This document shows positions 1 through 10,327 of a stretch of 18,649 nt of DNA, piece after piece. Position numbers and translations under genes: made by a program. Within the stretch, counting starts at the first letter, position 1, and the number at the start of each line of letters is the position of its first letter. Under the pieces are notes generated by a model. The model had not been told where the DNA came from. It did no database searches and saw only the letters and a list, made by a program, of their open reading frames with translations. This DNA comes from Clostridia bacterium. Lineage in GTDB: Bacteria > Bacillota > Clostridia > Christensenellales > Aristaeellaceae. Where the stretch lies: the NCBI GenBank assembly GCA_017471125.1, contig JAFUWR010000152.1:1-18649 (forward strand), written 5' to 3'.

Positions 1-867
1 AGGCAGATAGTCGAAGGTCGCCTCCGGGAAGTTCTCGAGGAGGGTATCGGTGGCCGCGGGCTCATTCCACCAGTATATCCGGCACATCAGCGCCTTGCCC
101 TGAAGGAATTTCTCCTTGCAGGTGTCGTTGGTATTCTGGGCCCATTCATCGTCCAGCAGCCCCGCCTCAAAGAGCGAGCGCATGTAAGCCGTATATTCCC
201 TGGCCCCGGGCGTCGTGGGACGCCCGTGTATGCCGTCGTCGGTCACGTTCCAGTCGTTGGAAATGCCGAACGCCCCTGCGATCTCATCCACGATGGGGCC
301 GTTTCCGGTCAGGGGGATCAGGCCCGCGTCCCTTGCCGCGGTAAGCGCCGCGGTCAGTTCGTCCAGGGTCTCCGGCATCTTTTTGATGCCCAAGGACTCG
401 AACAGATCCGTGCGCACCCGCAGGCCCGACGTGTAGTTTTCATTGGAGAGGCGGTAGGGAATTCCCATGATCTGCCCGTCTATGGTGGTGTTTGTCCACA
501 GGGCCTCATCCGTGCCCGCCAGCAGCGCCTGGCCCCTTTCGTCCAGCAGATCGTTCAGGGGCAGGTACGCGCCCAGACTCACGGTCGCCGCGAAGGTGGC
601 GTAGGGCATGATGATGGCGTCGTAGACATCCGCGTCCCGTGCCGCCAGGATGCTCATCAGCTTGGCCGTCGCGCCCTCGACCGGCAAGGTCTCGTATACG
701 GCGTGGAACCCCGTGACCTCTTCCACCGCCTTGCCCGCCGGGTCTGCATTGGGGTCGATCTGCTGGTAATCCATCAAAACCCTCAGCTCCGGCAAAGCCT
801 CGCCCAGCGCCGAAAGCGGCAGCGCCGCCATGAGCGCAACCAGCAACAGACTCAGGATCTTTTTCAT
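1..867 (-). CDS. ABC transporter extracellular solute-binding protein (carbohydrate type), C-terminus beyond the window
   Basis: This frame is open from an ATG at 867 to the window edge (289 codons), so only the N-terminal part is present; family members usually have 430-550 residues. It starts MKKILSLLLVALMAALPLSALG, a clear Sec signal peptide ending in a signal-peptidase-I-like ALG/EA site. There is no lipobox cysteine, which is unusual for a Gram-positive binding protein. The following sequence (PELRVLMDYQQIDPNAD, then LPLNDLLDE, then GIPYRLSNENY) matches the extracellular solute-binding family 1 style that works with LplB/LplC permeases. Its role would be to capture an oligosaccharide outside the membrane and deliver it to the two permeases encoded just upstream (62-base gap). 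A GAGGAGG Shine-Dalgarno lies 7 bases before the ATG. The substrate cannot be told from the sequence. The family call is an inference from sequence style plus context. Confidence 0.88.
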   Translation of the reverse strand, partial: MKKILSLLLVALMAALPLSALGEALPELRVLMDYQQIDPNADPAGKAVEEVTGFHAVYETLPVEGATAKLMSILAARDADVYDAIIMPYATFAATVSLGAYLPLNDLLDERGQALLAGTDEALWTNTTIDGQIMGIPYRLSNENYTSGLRVRTDLFESLGIKKMPETLDELTAALTAARDAGLIPLTGNGPIVDEIAGAFGISNDWNVTDDGIHGRPTTPGAREYTAYMRSLFEAGLLDDEWAQNTNDTCKEKFLQGKALMCRIYWWNEPAATDTLLENFPEATFDYLP

Positions 868-894
868 GGGAATCCTCCTCATGCAGAAATAGCC

Positions 895-910
895 GCGCCG
901 CTGACGGCGC
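895..910 (-). promoter_or_regulatory. GC-rich stem-loop between permease and binding-protein genes
   Basis: GCGCCG and CGGCGC form a perfect 6-bp stem with a 4-base loop inside the 62-base gap between the second permease and the solute-binding protein. No run of T follows on the minus strand, so it is not a standard terminator. Stem-loops at this place in transporter operons are known to shape the relative amounts of binding protein and permease mRNA; that role here is inference. Confidence 0.35.
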
Positions 911-929
911 ATCGATGCTCTCGTGTGGT

Positions 930-1817
930 TTATCCCTTCACGGCGCCCAACATCACGCCCTTGGTAAAGCTCTTTTGCAGGAAGGGATAGAGTAGGCAGA
1001 CGGGCAGGGCCGCGATGACGGTGCACGCGGCGATGACGCTCTGGCTGGTCACCTCGCCCGCGCTGCCGCTCCCGTGCAGGGCCAGAAAGACGTCGCTGGC
1101 CGAAAAGATGGTCTCCTTCAGTACCAGCTGCAGGGATTTGAGGCCCTGACTGGTGGTGTAGATCATGGAGATATAGTAGTTGTTCCAGTAATCCACGGCG
1201 TAGTACAGGGTGATCACCGCCAGCGCCGCCCTGGACAGCGGCAGATAGATCCGCCACAGGATCGTCCACTGGCTCGCCCCGTCGATCATGGCCGCCTCCT
1301 CCAGATCTCTGGGGATGGCCTGGAAACCGTTTCTGAGGATCAGCATGTTCGGCACGCTGAAGCAGCCGGCCAGGTACAGTATGTGGAAGGTGTTGACCAG
1401 CTTCAGCCTTGTCATCACCAGGTAGGTCGGGATCTGGCCGCCCGAGAACACCATGATAAAGACGGACAGGGCGACGAAGAACCGGCGTCCTCGAAGGTAG
1501 TCCTTGCTCAGGGCGTAGGCAAAGCCCGATGTCGTCCCCAGGGCGATGAGCGTGCCGATCGCCGTGAACGCCGCCGTATTGAAAAACGCATGGACAAAGC
1601 CCCGGTTTTCCAGCGCGAACCGATAGGCGTCCCAGCGAATATCCCCCCATTCGGGAAGGATGCCCACCCTGCCCGACAGGACGCTTTGCTGCGAGGCCAC
1701 GGACTTGGACAGGAGCATCAGCACCGGCGCGACGGTCGCCGCCAGCAGCAGGGCAAAGAATGCGTAGATCACGATCAGCGCAGGCCGCGTCCGGGGCCGG
1801 GGATGCTGCGCCATCAT
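930..1817 (-). CDS. Carbohydrate ABC transporter permease, LplC/MalG type
   Basis: This is a six-helix inner-membrane permease subunit of a sugar importer (binding-protein-dependent transport inner-membrane family). Visible marks are an N-terminal helix (YAFFALLLAATVAPVLMLL), the LplC-style segment FSGGQIPTYLVMTRLKL, and the cytoplasmic EAA loop EEAAMIDGASQWTILWRIYLP, which contacts the ATPase. The C-terminus QKSFTKGVMLGAVKG is typical of LplC-like proteins. I chose the ATG at 1817 rather than the in-frame TTG at 1823. The ATG overlaps the stop of the upstream permease gene as ATGA, and a GGAAGGGGG Shine-Dalgarno lies 8 bases before it. The protein is then 295 residues, normal for the family. 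It would pair with the LplB-like subunit. No ATPase gene is present; related systems often borrow a shared MsmX-type ATPase from elsewhere in the genome. Confidence 0.93.
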   Translation of the reverse strand: MMAQHPRPRTRPALIVIYAFFALLLAATVAPVLMLLSKSVASQQSVLSGRVGILPEWGDIRWDAYRFALENRGFVHAFFNTAAFTAIGTLIALGTTSGFAYALSKDYLRGRRFFVALSVFIMVFSGGQIPTYLVMTRLKLVNTFHILYLAGCFSVPNMLILRNGFQAIPRDLEEAAMIDGASQWTILWRIYLPLSRAALAVITLYYAVDYWNNYYISMIYTTSQGLKSLQLVLKETIFSASDVFLALHGSGSAGEVTSQSVIAACTVIAALPVCLLYPFLQKSFTKGVMLGAVKG

Positions 1818-2734
1818 TGCCAAAGCCCCCTTCCGAACGCCCTTTGGGTGATGAGATTGGAGCCCAGGATCAGCGCGAAGGAGACCACGGACTCAAACAG
1901 CCCGATGGCCGCGGACAGGCTGAATTTGCCCGCGCCGATGCCCTCCCGGTAGACGAAGGTGCCGATCACGTCGGCGGTCTTGTAGACCGAGGGGTTGTAC
2001 ATGACCAGTATCTGGTCCGTGCCAGATTGCAGCACGGTGCCCACGCGGAGGGTGAGCATCAGCATGATGACGGGCATGAGCTCCGGCAGCGTCAGGTGCA
2101 GCAGCTGCTGGAAGCGGTTTGCGCCGTCCACATCCGCCACCTCAAACATCTGCCGGTCCATCGCCGAGAGGGCCGACAGGTAGACGATGGTGTTGAAGCC
2201 CACGTCCCGGTACGCCTCCGTGAGCAGCAGCACGAAGCGAAAGCGCTCGTTGGTGTAGAAGTTCACCTTTTCCAGCCCCAGCGCCGCCAGCGCCGCGTTC
2301 ACCGCGCCTCCCTGGGTGGACAGCAGGTTGACGAACACGCTGTGGATGACCACGAAGGAGAGAAAGTGGGGCAGGTAGACGACGGTCTGGCACAGCCGCT
2401 TGTAAAACTCCCGCCGGAATTCATTGAGCATGAGCGCCAGCAGGATGGGCAGCGGGAACAGAAACACCAGCTTCAGCAGGCCGATCTCCAGGGTATTCTG
2501 GATCACCCGCAGGAATCGCGCCTGGCTGAACATCTGCCTGAAGTACTTGAACCCCACCCACGGGCCGTCGCCCTCGAACAGGTTGTAGTCCTTGAAGGCG
2601 ATGCTGATGCCGGTGATCGGCAGGATCCGAAAGCACAGTATCCACAGCAGGCCCGGCGCCAGCATGGCGTAAAGCACCCAGCTCCCCCTTGGCATCGGCA
2701 TGCCGGATATTCGCGGAGCGCGGCGCCCGCTCAC
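1814..2734 (-). CDS. Carbohydrate ABC transporter permease, LplB/UgpA type
   Basis: This is the partner permease of the LplC-like protein. The first helix (WVLYAMLAPGLLWILCFRI) leads into PITGISIAFKDYNLFEGDGP, a stretch characteristic of LplB-like permeases. The EAA loop is FEVADVDGANRFQQLLHLTL, and the C-terminus ends NLITQRAFGRGLW. The start is uncertain. The frame is open back to 2836, but that would run 100 bases into the DUF4127 gene. I prefer the GTG at 2734, which overlaps the DUF4127 stop codon as GTGA and leaves a basic cytoplasmic N-terminus. A GGAGG lies about 13 bases upstream, rather far. An ATG at 2701 is the alternative but has no clear ribosome site. From GTG the product is 306 residues, normal for the family. 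The chained overlaps imply coupled translation in one operon. Confidence 0.92.
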   Translation of the reverse strand: MSGRRAPRISGMPMPRGSWVLYAMLAPGLLWILCFRILPITGISIAFKDYNLFEGDGPWVGFKYFRQMFSQARFLRVIQNTLEIGLLKLVFLFPLPILLALMLNEFRREFYKRLCQTVVYLPHFLSFVVIHSVFVNLLSTQGGAVNAALAALGLEKVNFYTNERFRFVLLLTEAYRDVGFNTIVYLSALSAMDRQMFEVADVDGANRFQQLLHLTLPELMPVIMLMLTLRVGTVLQSGTDQILVMYNPSVYKTADVIGTFVYREGIGAGKFSLSAAIGLFESVVSFALILGSNLITQRAFGRGLWQ

Positions 2735-4184
2735 GGCGTGTAATGCGCCTCCACCTCGAAGACGCGCTCCCACGGCAGGGAGACCTGATACCTGCCCTGG
2801 AGGATATCCAGCACCCGGGCAAAGCGGTGCGTCCACCCGCCCTGGCGCGCAAACAGCTCGCGGAAGAATTCCTGGAGCAGCCGATCAGCCGCCGCGGGGT
2901 CCGCAAGGCGATAGGGGTCCTCGCCCTCGGCCTTGAGCGTGTGCATCAGCTGCGACCGAATGCAGGATTCATACAGCAGATCGTCGAGGTAGCGCTCGTT
3001 TCTGAACGGGACATTGCACCTCTCGGCGATGGAATCCGAGCATATTTGAGCGACCAGCGTGCCCAACGCATTGGAAGCCGTGTTCCATGCGCTGTAACCG
3101 GCCAGCTGCTCCGGGTGCCTGATCTGCTTGATGAAATCCGGCCAGCCGCCGTTGCAGCAGAACAGATCCAGCAGGTAGACGGTGCGCCCCTCCGCCAGCA
3201 GCTCGTTGACGCGGGCGGCCGCCTGTGCCTCGTCCTGGGGATAGGAGGGCATCGTGCTGGTCATGTTCATATCGATCTGCGCGCCAATGGCGTTGGCCGC
3301 GATCGCCAGCGTCACCGGAGCATCCTGCGCTTCATAGATCCCAATATACTTAAAGATGCCGTTGAGGTTTTCGGCAAAGGGCCGATCCTCATATCGGGCG
3401 ATGAACTGTCCGTCCTTCCTGCCGATCCATTCGACCCTCACCGGCAGCGGCCTGTCCATGAGGCACTTCATCACCAGCATCGGGCCCTCGTCGGTGCCGT
3501 TTTTGATCATGATGCGGGGATCGTCGCCGATCTGCTCCTGCAGGATGCGCTGCTCCGTGCGGTGGAAGCCGTATTCCTCGGAATCCTCCACCAGTATAAG
3601 CAGGGAGGAGAATACGCCCTTCTTCGCCAGCTCCACGGCCTTGGCGTTGATCATGTGGTTGCGCTGCCGGACCTCATGGTATTTCAGGATCGCCTCGCCG
3701 GGAATGAAACGGGCCGCCCTCTCGGCGCGCGCCATGTCCTCCAGCGCGCCGGTGACCACGGCCCTGTCGCTCCAATAGGAGTACTCCATCATGGACTTGT
3801 AGACGTGCATATCGGCGAGCCGCAGCGTGGAGATCGAGGTGCGCATGATGGTGTTGACCGCGTGTACCGGCTTTTCCGGGTATTGCGCCGCAGCCGCTCG
3901 AACCACTCAAGCCGCTCCAGGGCCTGGGCCTCCGTCATGTCCAGCTCGCGGGAGCCCAGCAGAGAGCCGAAGCAGAGCTGATCCAGAGATATGGCCCTGG
4001 CATCCGCCTCCGCGGCGTGCTCCGTCAAAAACGCCTGGATCCCCTGCCAATCGGAGGGTTGGGTGAAATGATCCTGTACTTCCTCGGGGGGAAGGATGCA
4101 CTCGACCCCGCACCATTCCAACAGCTGCTTTGGAAACAGCCTGTTGCAGGGCCGGGAATCTACAGGTAAAAATAATACTTTCAT
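2731..4184 (-). pseudogene. DUF4127 family protein gene, interrupted by a single-base frameshift
   Basis: Two frames together give one full-length DUF4127 protein of about 490 residues. The first 100 residues (ATG at 4184) carry the N-terminal hallmark FLPVDSRPCN and the LDQLCFGSLLGSRE segment, then lose homology-like character after WFERLRR. The other frame resumes with QYPEKPVHAVNTIMRTS and continues to the stop at 2731, carrying NGTDEG and GYSAWNTASNALG, both typical of the family. Adding one G at about 3886-3891 (reading CGGCGGCAA rather than CGGCGCAA) would restore one frame. There is no slippery heptamer, so programmed frameshifting is unlikely. A recent mutation or an assembly error is more likely, since both halves remain otherwise intact. 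The biochemical role of DUF4127 is not known to me. Its position between a c-di-GMP phosphodiesterase and sugar permeases suggests a link to sugar uptake or use. Confidence 0.82.
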
Positions 4185-4207
4185 AATAGCTTCGTCGCTC
4201 CTCTATC

Positions 4208-4247
4208 GTCTATTGAACAACACCCACGCTTCGGCTGCTCAATAGAC
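4208..4247 (-). repeat. Inverted repeat spanning the stop codon of the EAL gene
   Basis: GTCTATTGAACA (4208-4219) and TGCTCAATAGAC (4236-4247) can form a 12-bp stem, with one G-U pair in the minus-strand RNA, and a 16-base loop. The stop codon of the EAL phosphodiesterase gene lies inside one arm and the start of DUF4127 is 24 bases beyond the other. No T-tract follows, so this is not a standard rho-independent terminator. It may affect mRNA processing or coupling between the two genes; that is inference. Confidence 0.5.
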
Positions 4248-5900
4248 CTTTCGAGAAAGCCGTTTCTCAAACTCAGCGATGGGCAAGGGCTTGTCAAAGT
4301 AGAAGCCCTGCGCGATATGGCAGCTGTGCTGCTTCAGGATCGCGATCTGCTCCTTCGTCTCGACGCCCTCAGCCACACATTCGAGGCCGAGCTCATGGGC
4401 CATGGCGACCACATATTTGAACATCACGCTGTTTCGGCTGTTTTCATCGTCGCTGTTGAGGGGAAGGAAGTTCTTATCCACCTTCAACACGTTCCAGGGG
4501 ATCTCCCGGATCAGGTTGAGGGAGGAATAGCCGATGCCAAAGTCATCGACGGAAGTGTATATCCCCACGTTTTGCAGGCCGTTGACCACGCGCTTCAGAT
4601 CCCGGAATTCCACGTCGGTGGTGGTCTCTGTCAGTTCGATCTCGATATACTGGTGAGGTACGTTGTATCGGTCGACGATGCTGATGATATGGTCCAGCAA
4701 TCCCTCGTCCAGCATGTGCCTCCTGGACAGGTTCACGGACACGCGCACCGGCTTCTTGCCCTCGTCCAGCCAGCGCCGAATATCCATGCAGACATGCTCC
4801 AGCATGTAGAAATCCAGTTTGCAGATGTCCAGATTCTGCTCCAGTATCGGTATAAAGTCCGCGGGCATGACGAGCTTGCCGTCGTGATACCAGCGGCTGA
4901 GCGCCTCCGCGCCGGCCAGCACATTCCCGTAGACGTCGATCTTCGGCTGGTAGTACACCAGGAATTCCTCGCGTTCCAATGCCAACGGGAAGAGCTGCTG
5001 GACGCGCATCACGTGTTCCCGCTCCACGAGCATGTTTTCATTGCAGAACACGATATCCTCCATGCGGCTCTTGCGCGCGTCCTGATAGGCAGAGCAGATC
5101 TTGTCCATGATGTCCCACGAGTCGGTGAAATCCATTTGCTCCGGGATGACCAGGATGCCCGCGGAGGCGGAGACCACGACCTCCTCAAAGGTGTTGCTGT
5201 CATAGACGATGGGCGTGCCGCTCAGGATGTGGATCACGCTTTGAAGCTGCTCTGACTGGCAAAGGAGCAGAAAATCGTCTGAACCCACTCGGCACACGAT
5301 GCCCTCCGGCGCGATGGTCTCCTCCAGCTTCGCGCAGTAGTTGTGCATCAGCAGATCCCCGGCATATCGCCCGATCTGCTGGTTGATCAAAGAAAAGTGT
5401 TTGAGATTGAAACGCACCGCGGCCTTGCCGCCCAGCTTTCCCGCATGGCCCAACTGCTCCAGCTGGCTGGTGAAGTACCGGCTGTTATGGTAGCCGTCGT
5501 CATCAATGAAGGCCAGCATCTCCGCCATCGCGCTCATCCGATGTCTGACGACATAGGCCAGCATCATCTCCGCGACGCGCCGCACCCGGGCCTCTTCCTC
5601 GGCGGTCCAGGGCTCCGCGTTCTCACGCTGGTATACGCGATAGATGCCGATCATCATGGTCGGCGTCACCATGCGCGCCTGCAAACGTACCTTACAGGCT
5701 GCCCCGCCATCGTGACAGACAAAGGTCGTTCCGCGCTTCAGCTTTTCATGCGTGGGCGTCTGATAGAAGTTGATCTCCGCCCGCTCTATTCGGAACAGCG
5801 CGCACATTTGGGTCAGCAGATCGTTGATCCGCTGTAAATCCGGCTCACCTTGCTGATTCAGCACGGTGAGCAGCTCTTCCAGTAATGCGTAATAAGTCAT
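4239..5900 (-). CDS. Cyclic-di-GMP phosphodiesterase: GAF-like, degenerate GGDEF, EAL
   Basis: A 553-residue cytoplasmic protein with no signal peptide or membrane helix. Residues 1-130 look like a small GAF-type sensor, a tentative call. Residues 140-290 form a GGDEF fold whose active site is degraded to GSDDF (206-210), and the first metal-binding aspartate is N165 in NLKHF, so cyclase activity is unlikely. Residues 300-550 are an EAL domain with every expected catalytic element: EAL at 332-334, VNLS (N390), ELTE, DDFGIGYSS, LKVDK, EGVE and QGFYFDKP. It should therefore hydrolyse c-di-GMP to pGpG. Degenerate GGDEF domains before EAL domains can act as GTP sensors in the same protein, as described for Caulobacter PdeA. 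An AAAGGA site lies upstream of the ATG. It is the first gene of the apparent operon leading into DUF4127 (54-base gap) and the sugar permeases. Confidence 0.93.
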   Translation of the reverse strand: MTYYALLEELLTVLNQQGEPDLQRINDLLTQMCALFRIERAEINFYQTPTHEKLKRGTTFVCHDGGAACKVRLQARMVTPTMMIGIYRVYQRENAEPWTAEEEARVRRVAEMMLAYVVRHRMSAMAEMLAFIDDDGYHNSRYFTSQLEQLGHAGKLGGKAAVRFNLKHFSLINQQIGRYAGDLLMHNYCAKLEETIAPEGIVCRVGSDDFLLLCQSEQLQSVIHILSGTPIVYDSNTFEEVVVSASAGILVIPEQMDFTDSWDIMDKICSAYQDARKSRMEDIVFCNENMLVEREHVMRVQQLFPLALEREEFLVYYQPKIDVYGNVLAGAEALSRWYHDGKLVMPADFIPILEQNLDICKLDFYMLEHVCMDIRRWLDEGKKPVRVSVNLSRRHMLDEGLLDHIISIVDRYNVPHQYIEIELTETTTDVEFRDLKRVVNGLQNVGIYTSVDDFGIGYSSLNLIREIPWNVLKVDKNFLPLNSDDENSRNSVMFKYVVAMAHELGLECVAEGVETKEQIAILKQHSCHIAQGFYFDKPLPIAEFEKRLSRKVY

Positions 5901-6030
5901 TTGCTCATATCCTTTTCTGTATGCGATATGCGTTTATCAGCCTTATCGACTTTCTGCTTCTTATATTCAGCCGGTTTCGCCGATCACACTGCTATCACGG
6001 AGAAGTTACGCTTTTTCCTTATGTAACTAT

Positions 6031-6059
6031 ATTATATCACAAATCGAGCATCGTGACAC
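6031..6059 (-). promoter_or_regulatory. Predicted sigma-A promoter for the EAL gene and sugar-transport operon
   Basis: On the minus strand, GTGTCA (6059-6054, 4 of 6 consensus) lies 17 bases before a perfect TATAAT (6036-6031). The start codon of the EAL gene is about 130 bases downstream, leaving an untranslated leader of about 120 bases. I see no known riboswitch fold in that leader. The surroundings are clearly AT-richer than the flanking genes, as expected for a divergent control region. Confidence 0.7.
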
Positions 6060-6103
6060 ATTGAGGCCAAAATATAACATGATGGGTTTTTCATAATTTA
6101 ATC

Positions 6104-6988
6104 GTGGCTTTGACCTTCCAGAAGAACCGCTGGCTTCGCAAGAACATCTACTGGAGGGACGGAACGCGGGAGGAAACCCCTCCGGCTCAGTCGCGGCCTG
6201 TATCAGGCATTGAACGGGCGGGGGGTGTTTTATATCATCCCATGCTGTGCAGCGTGAGCACCATGATCTTCACCGTCATCTTCGCCGCCGGCATGCCCGC
6301 CGTGCTCAGCGAGGAGATCCCCACGCTGTGGGCGATCAACAACCTGTCCGGCGCCGGCATGATCTCCAGGGTGCTGTACGTGGTGTTCGCCATCGCGGCC
6401 ATGCTGTCCAGCTCCGTGGCATTCATCTTCACCGTCTGCAACAGATTCGAGCCAGTTATTGAAAGGTTTTGGACGAAGAGCACCGGCTTCTCCCGCAAGC
6501 TGGTCATCGCCATGGTGTTCATCCTCGTCTGCACCTTCGGCAGCTCCTTCGGGCTTCTGAACATCATCAAGTACGGCTATGTCGAGGCCGGGCACTTCGG
6601 CGACATCATGGCCACCGCCTGCAAGGTGCGGGGCATCGCGGGCGTGGTCATCGACGGCAGCTGCCGGGACGCCCAGGACATCGTGGCGCTGGGGCTGCCG
6701 GTGTTCGTGCGGGGGCTGAACCCCTCCGGCACGGTGAAGGAGAGCCTGGCGAAGCTGAACGTGCCCGTGCGCTGCGGCGGCGTGGAGGTGCGCCCCGGCG
6801 ACATCGTGCTGGGCGACTGCGACGGCGTGATCGTGGTGCCCCGGTCCGACGAGGACGCGGTGTTTGAGAAGGTGCTCAACAAGTTCGACAAGGAACAGCA
6901 TATCGTAGAAGCCCTGCTTGCCGGAAAGACCACGCTCGAGGTCTACGGCTTCGACAAGCTGATCGAAAGAAAGCTCGGGGAAGAATGA
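6104..6988 (+). pseudogene. Chimeric remnant: YkvI-like membrane fragment joined to the C-terminal part of an RraA-family protein
   Basis: One continuous frame of 294 codons holds pieces of two unrelated families. Codons 1-45 look non-coding and have no ribosome site; the recognisable part starts near the ATG at 6241. Residues 47-158 contain about three hydrophobic helices (including RVLYVVFAIAAMLSSSVAF and KLVIAMVFILVCTFGSSFG) and resemble the C-terminal half of YkvI-type membrane proteins, which have about ten helices in full. At about residue 159 (nucleotide 6580) the sequence switches to EAGHFGDIMATACKVRG, then VVIDGSCRDAQD and GLNPSGTVKESL, then PGDIVLGDCDGVIVVP. That is an RraA/HMG-aldolase-like fold with its R188-D189 pair, but lacking the roughly 90 residues that should precede it. 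Both partners are truncated at the joint, so a deletion fused two old genes. A functional fusion is unlikely because neither domain is complete. The family calls are from memory of their motifs. Confidence 0.68.
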
Positions 6989-7014
6989 TATAGAGAGTAC
7001 GAAATATTCCTCCC

Positions 7015-7043
7015 TTGACAGCCCCGCCCATACATGTTAAAAT
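7015..7043 (+). promoter_or_regulatory. Predicted sigma-A promoter of the hybrid histidine kinase gene
   Basis: A perfect TTGACA (7015-7020) is followed after 17 bases by TAAAAT (7038-7043, 5 of 6). Transcription would begin near 7050, about 50 bases before the ATG at 7100. The match is close to the ideal housekeeping promoter and there is no obvious operator repeat around it. Confidence 0.82.
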
Positions 7044-7099
7044 CCTTTTATATGGTACTTGAATAAAGAAGGAGCGCCCGCGCATCGAGGGGATCTGTC

Positions 7100-10174
<3,075 letters not shown>

Positions 10175-10187
10175 TCTGGGTAAACAA

Positions 10188-10238
10188 GAGGCCCTCTGGA
10201 AACACCGCTGTGTTCCGGAGGGCCTCATCTTTATTATT
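10188..10238 (+). terminator. Rho-independent terminator after the histidine kinase gene
   Basis: GAGGCCCTC (10188-10196) pairs perfectly with GAGGGCCTC (10218-10226). The intervening 21 bases can pair further (GGAA/TTCC and ACA/TGT). The stem is followed by ATCTTTATTATT. The stem starts 14 bases after the kinase stop codon and ends 12 bases before the next promoter, so it cleanly separates the two units. Confidence 0.9.
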
Positions 10239-10250
10239 CGGTGATGACTG

Positions 10251-10279
10251 TGGACAGGGATGTGTTTGTGTGATATAAT
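10251..10279 (+). promoter_or_regulatory. Predicted sigma-A promoter of the PAS/GGDEF/EAL gene
   Basis: TGGACA (10251-10256, 5 of 6) and a perfect TATAAT (10274-10279) are separated by 17 bases. The ATG is at 10328, about 42 bases after the likely start of transcription. The site lies directly behind the upstream terminator, which supports a separate promoter. Confidence 0.82.
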
Positions 10280-10327
10280 ATTTGCGTTAAGATTTTCCTG
10301 CCGAAATGTTTGTGAGGAGGGGCGCAT

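Noticed and set aside
2735..2836. N-terminal extension of the LplB-like permease back to 2836
   Set aside because: It would overlap the DUF4127 coding region by about 100 bases and adds a non-membrane, G/R/P-rich segment absent from this family.
3880..3892. Programmed ribosomal frameshifting in the DUF4127 gene
   Set aside because: There is no slippery sequence, and this family is normally encoded in one frame.
5901..6030. Possible c-di-GMP riboswitch in the leader of the EAL operon
   Set aside because: I could not find the conserved GEMM elements or the paired regions; only a weak CGGCGAAACCGG-type hairpin is visible.
6104..6240. Coding role for the first 45 codons of the chimeric frame
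   Set aside because: No ribosome site near the GTG at 6104 and no recognisable protein sequence; it may be remnant or leader DNA.
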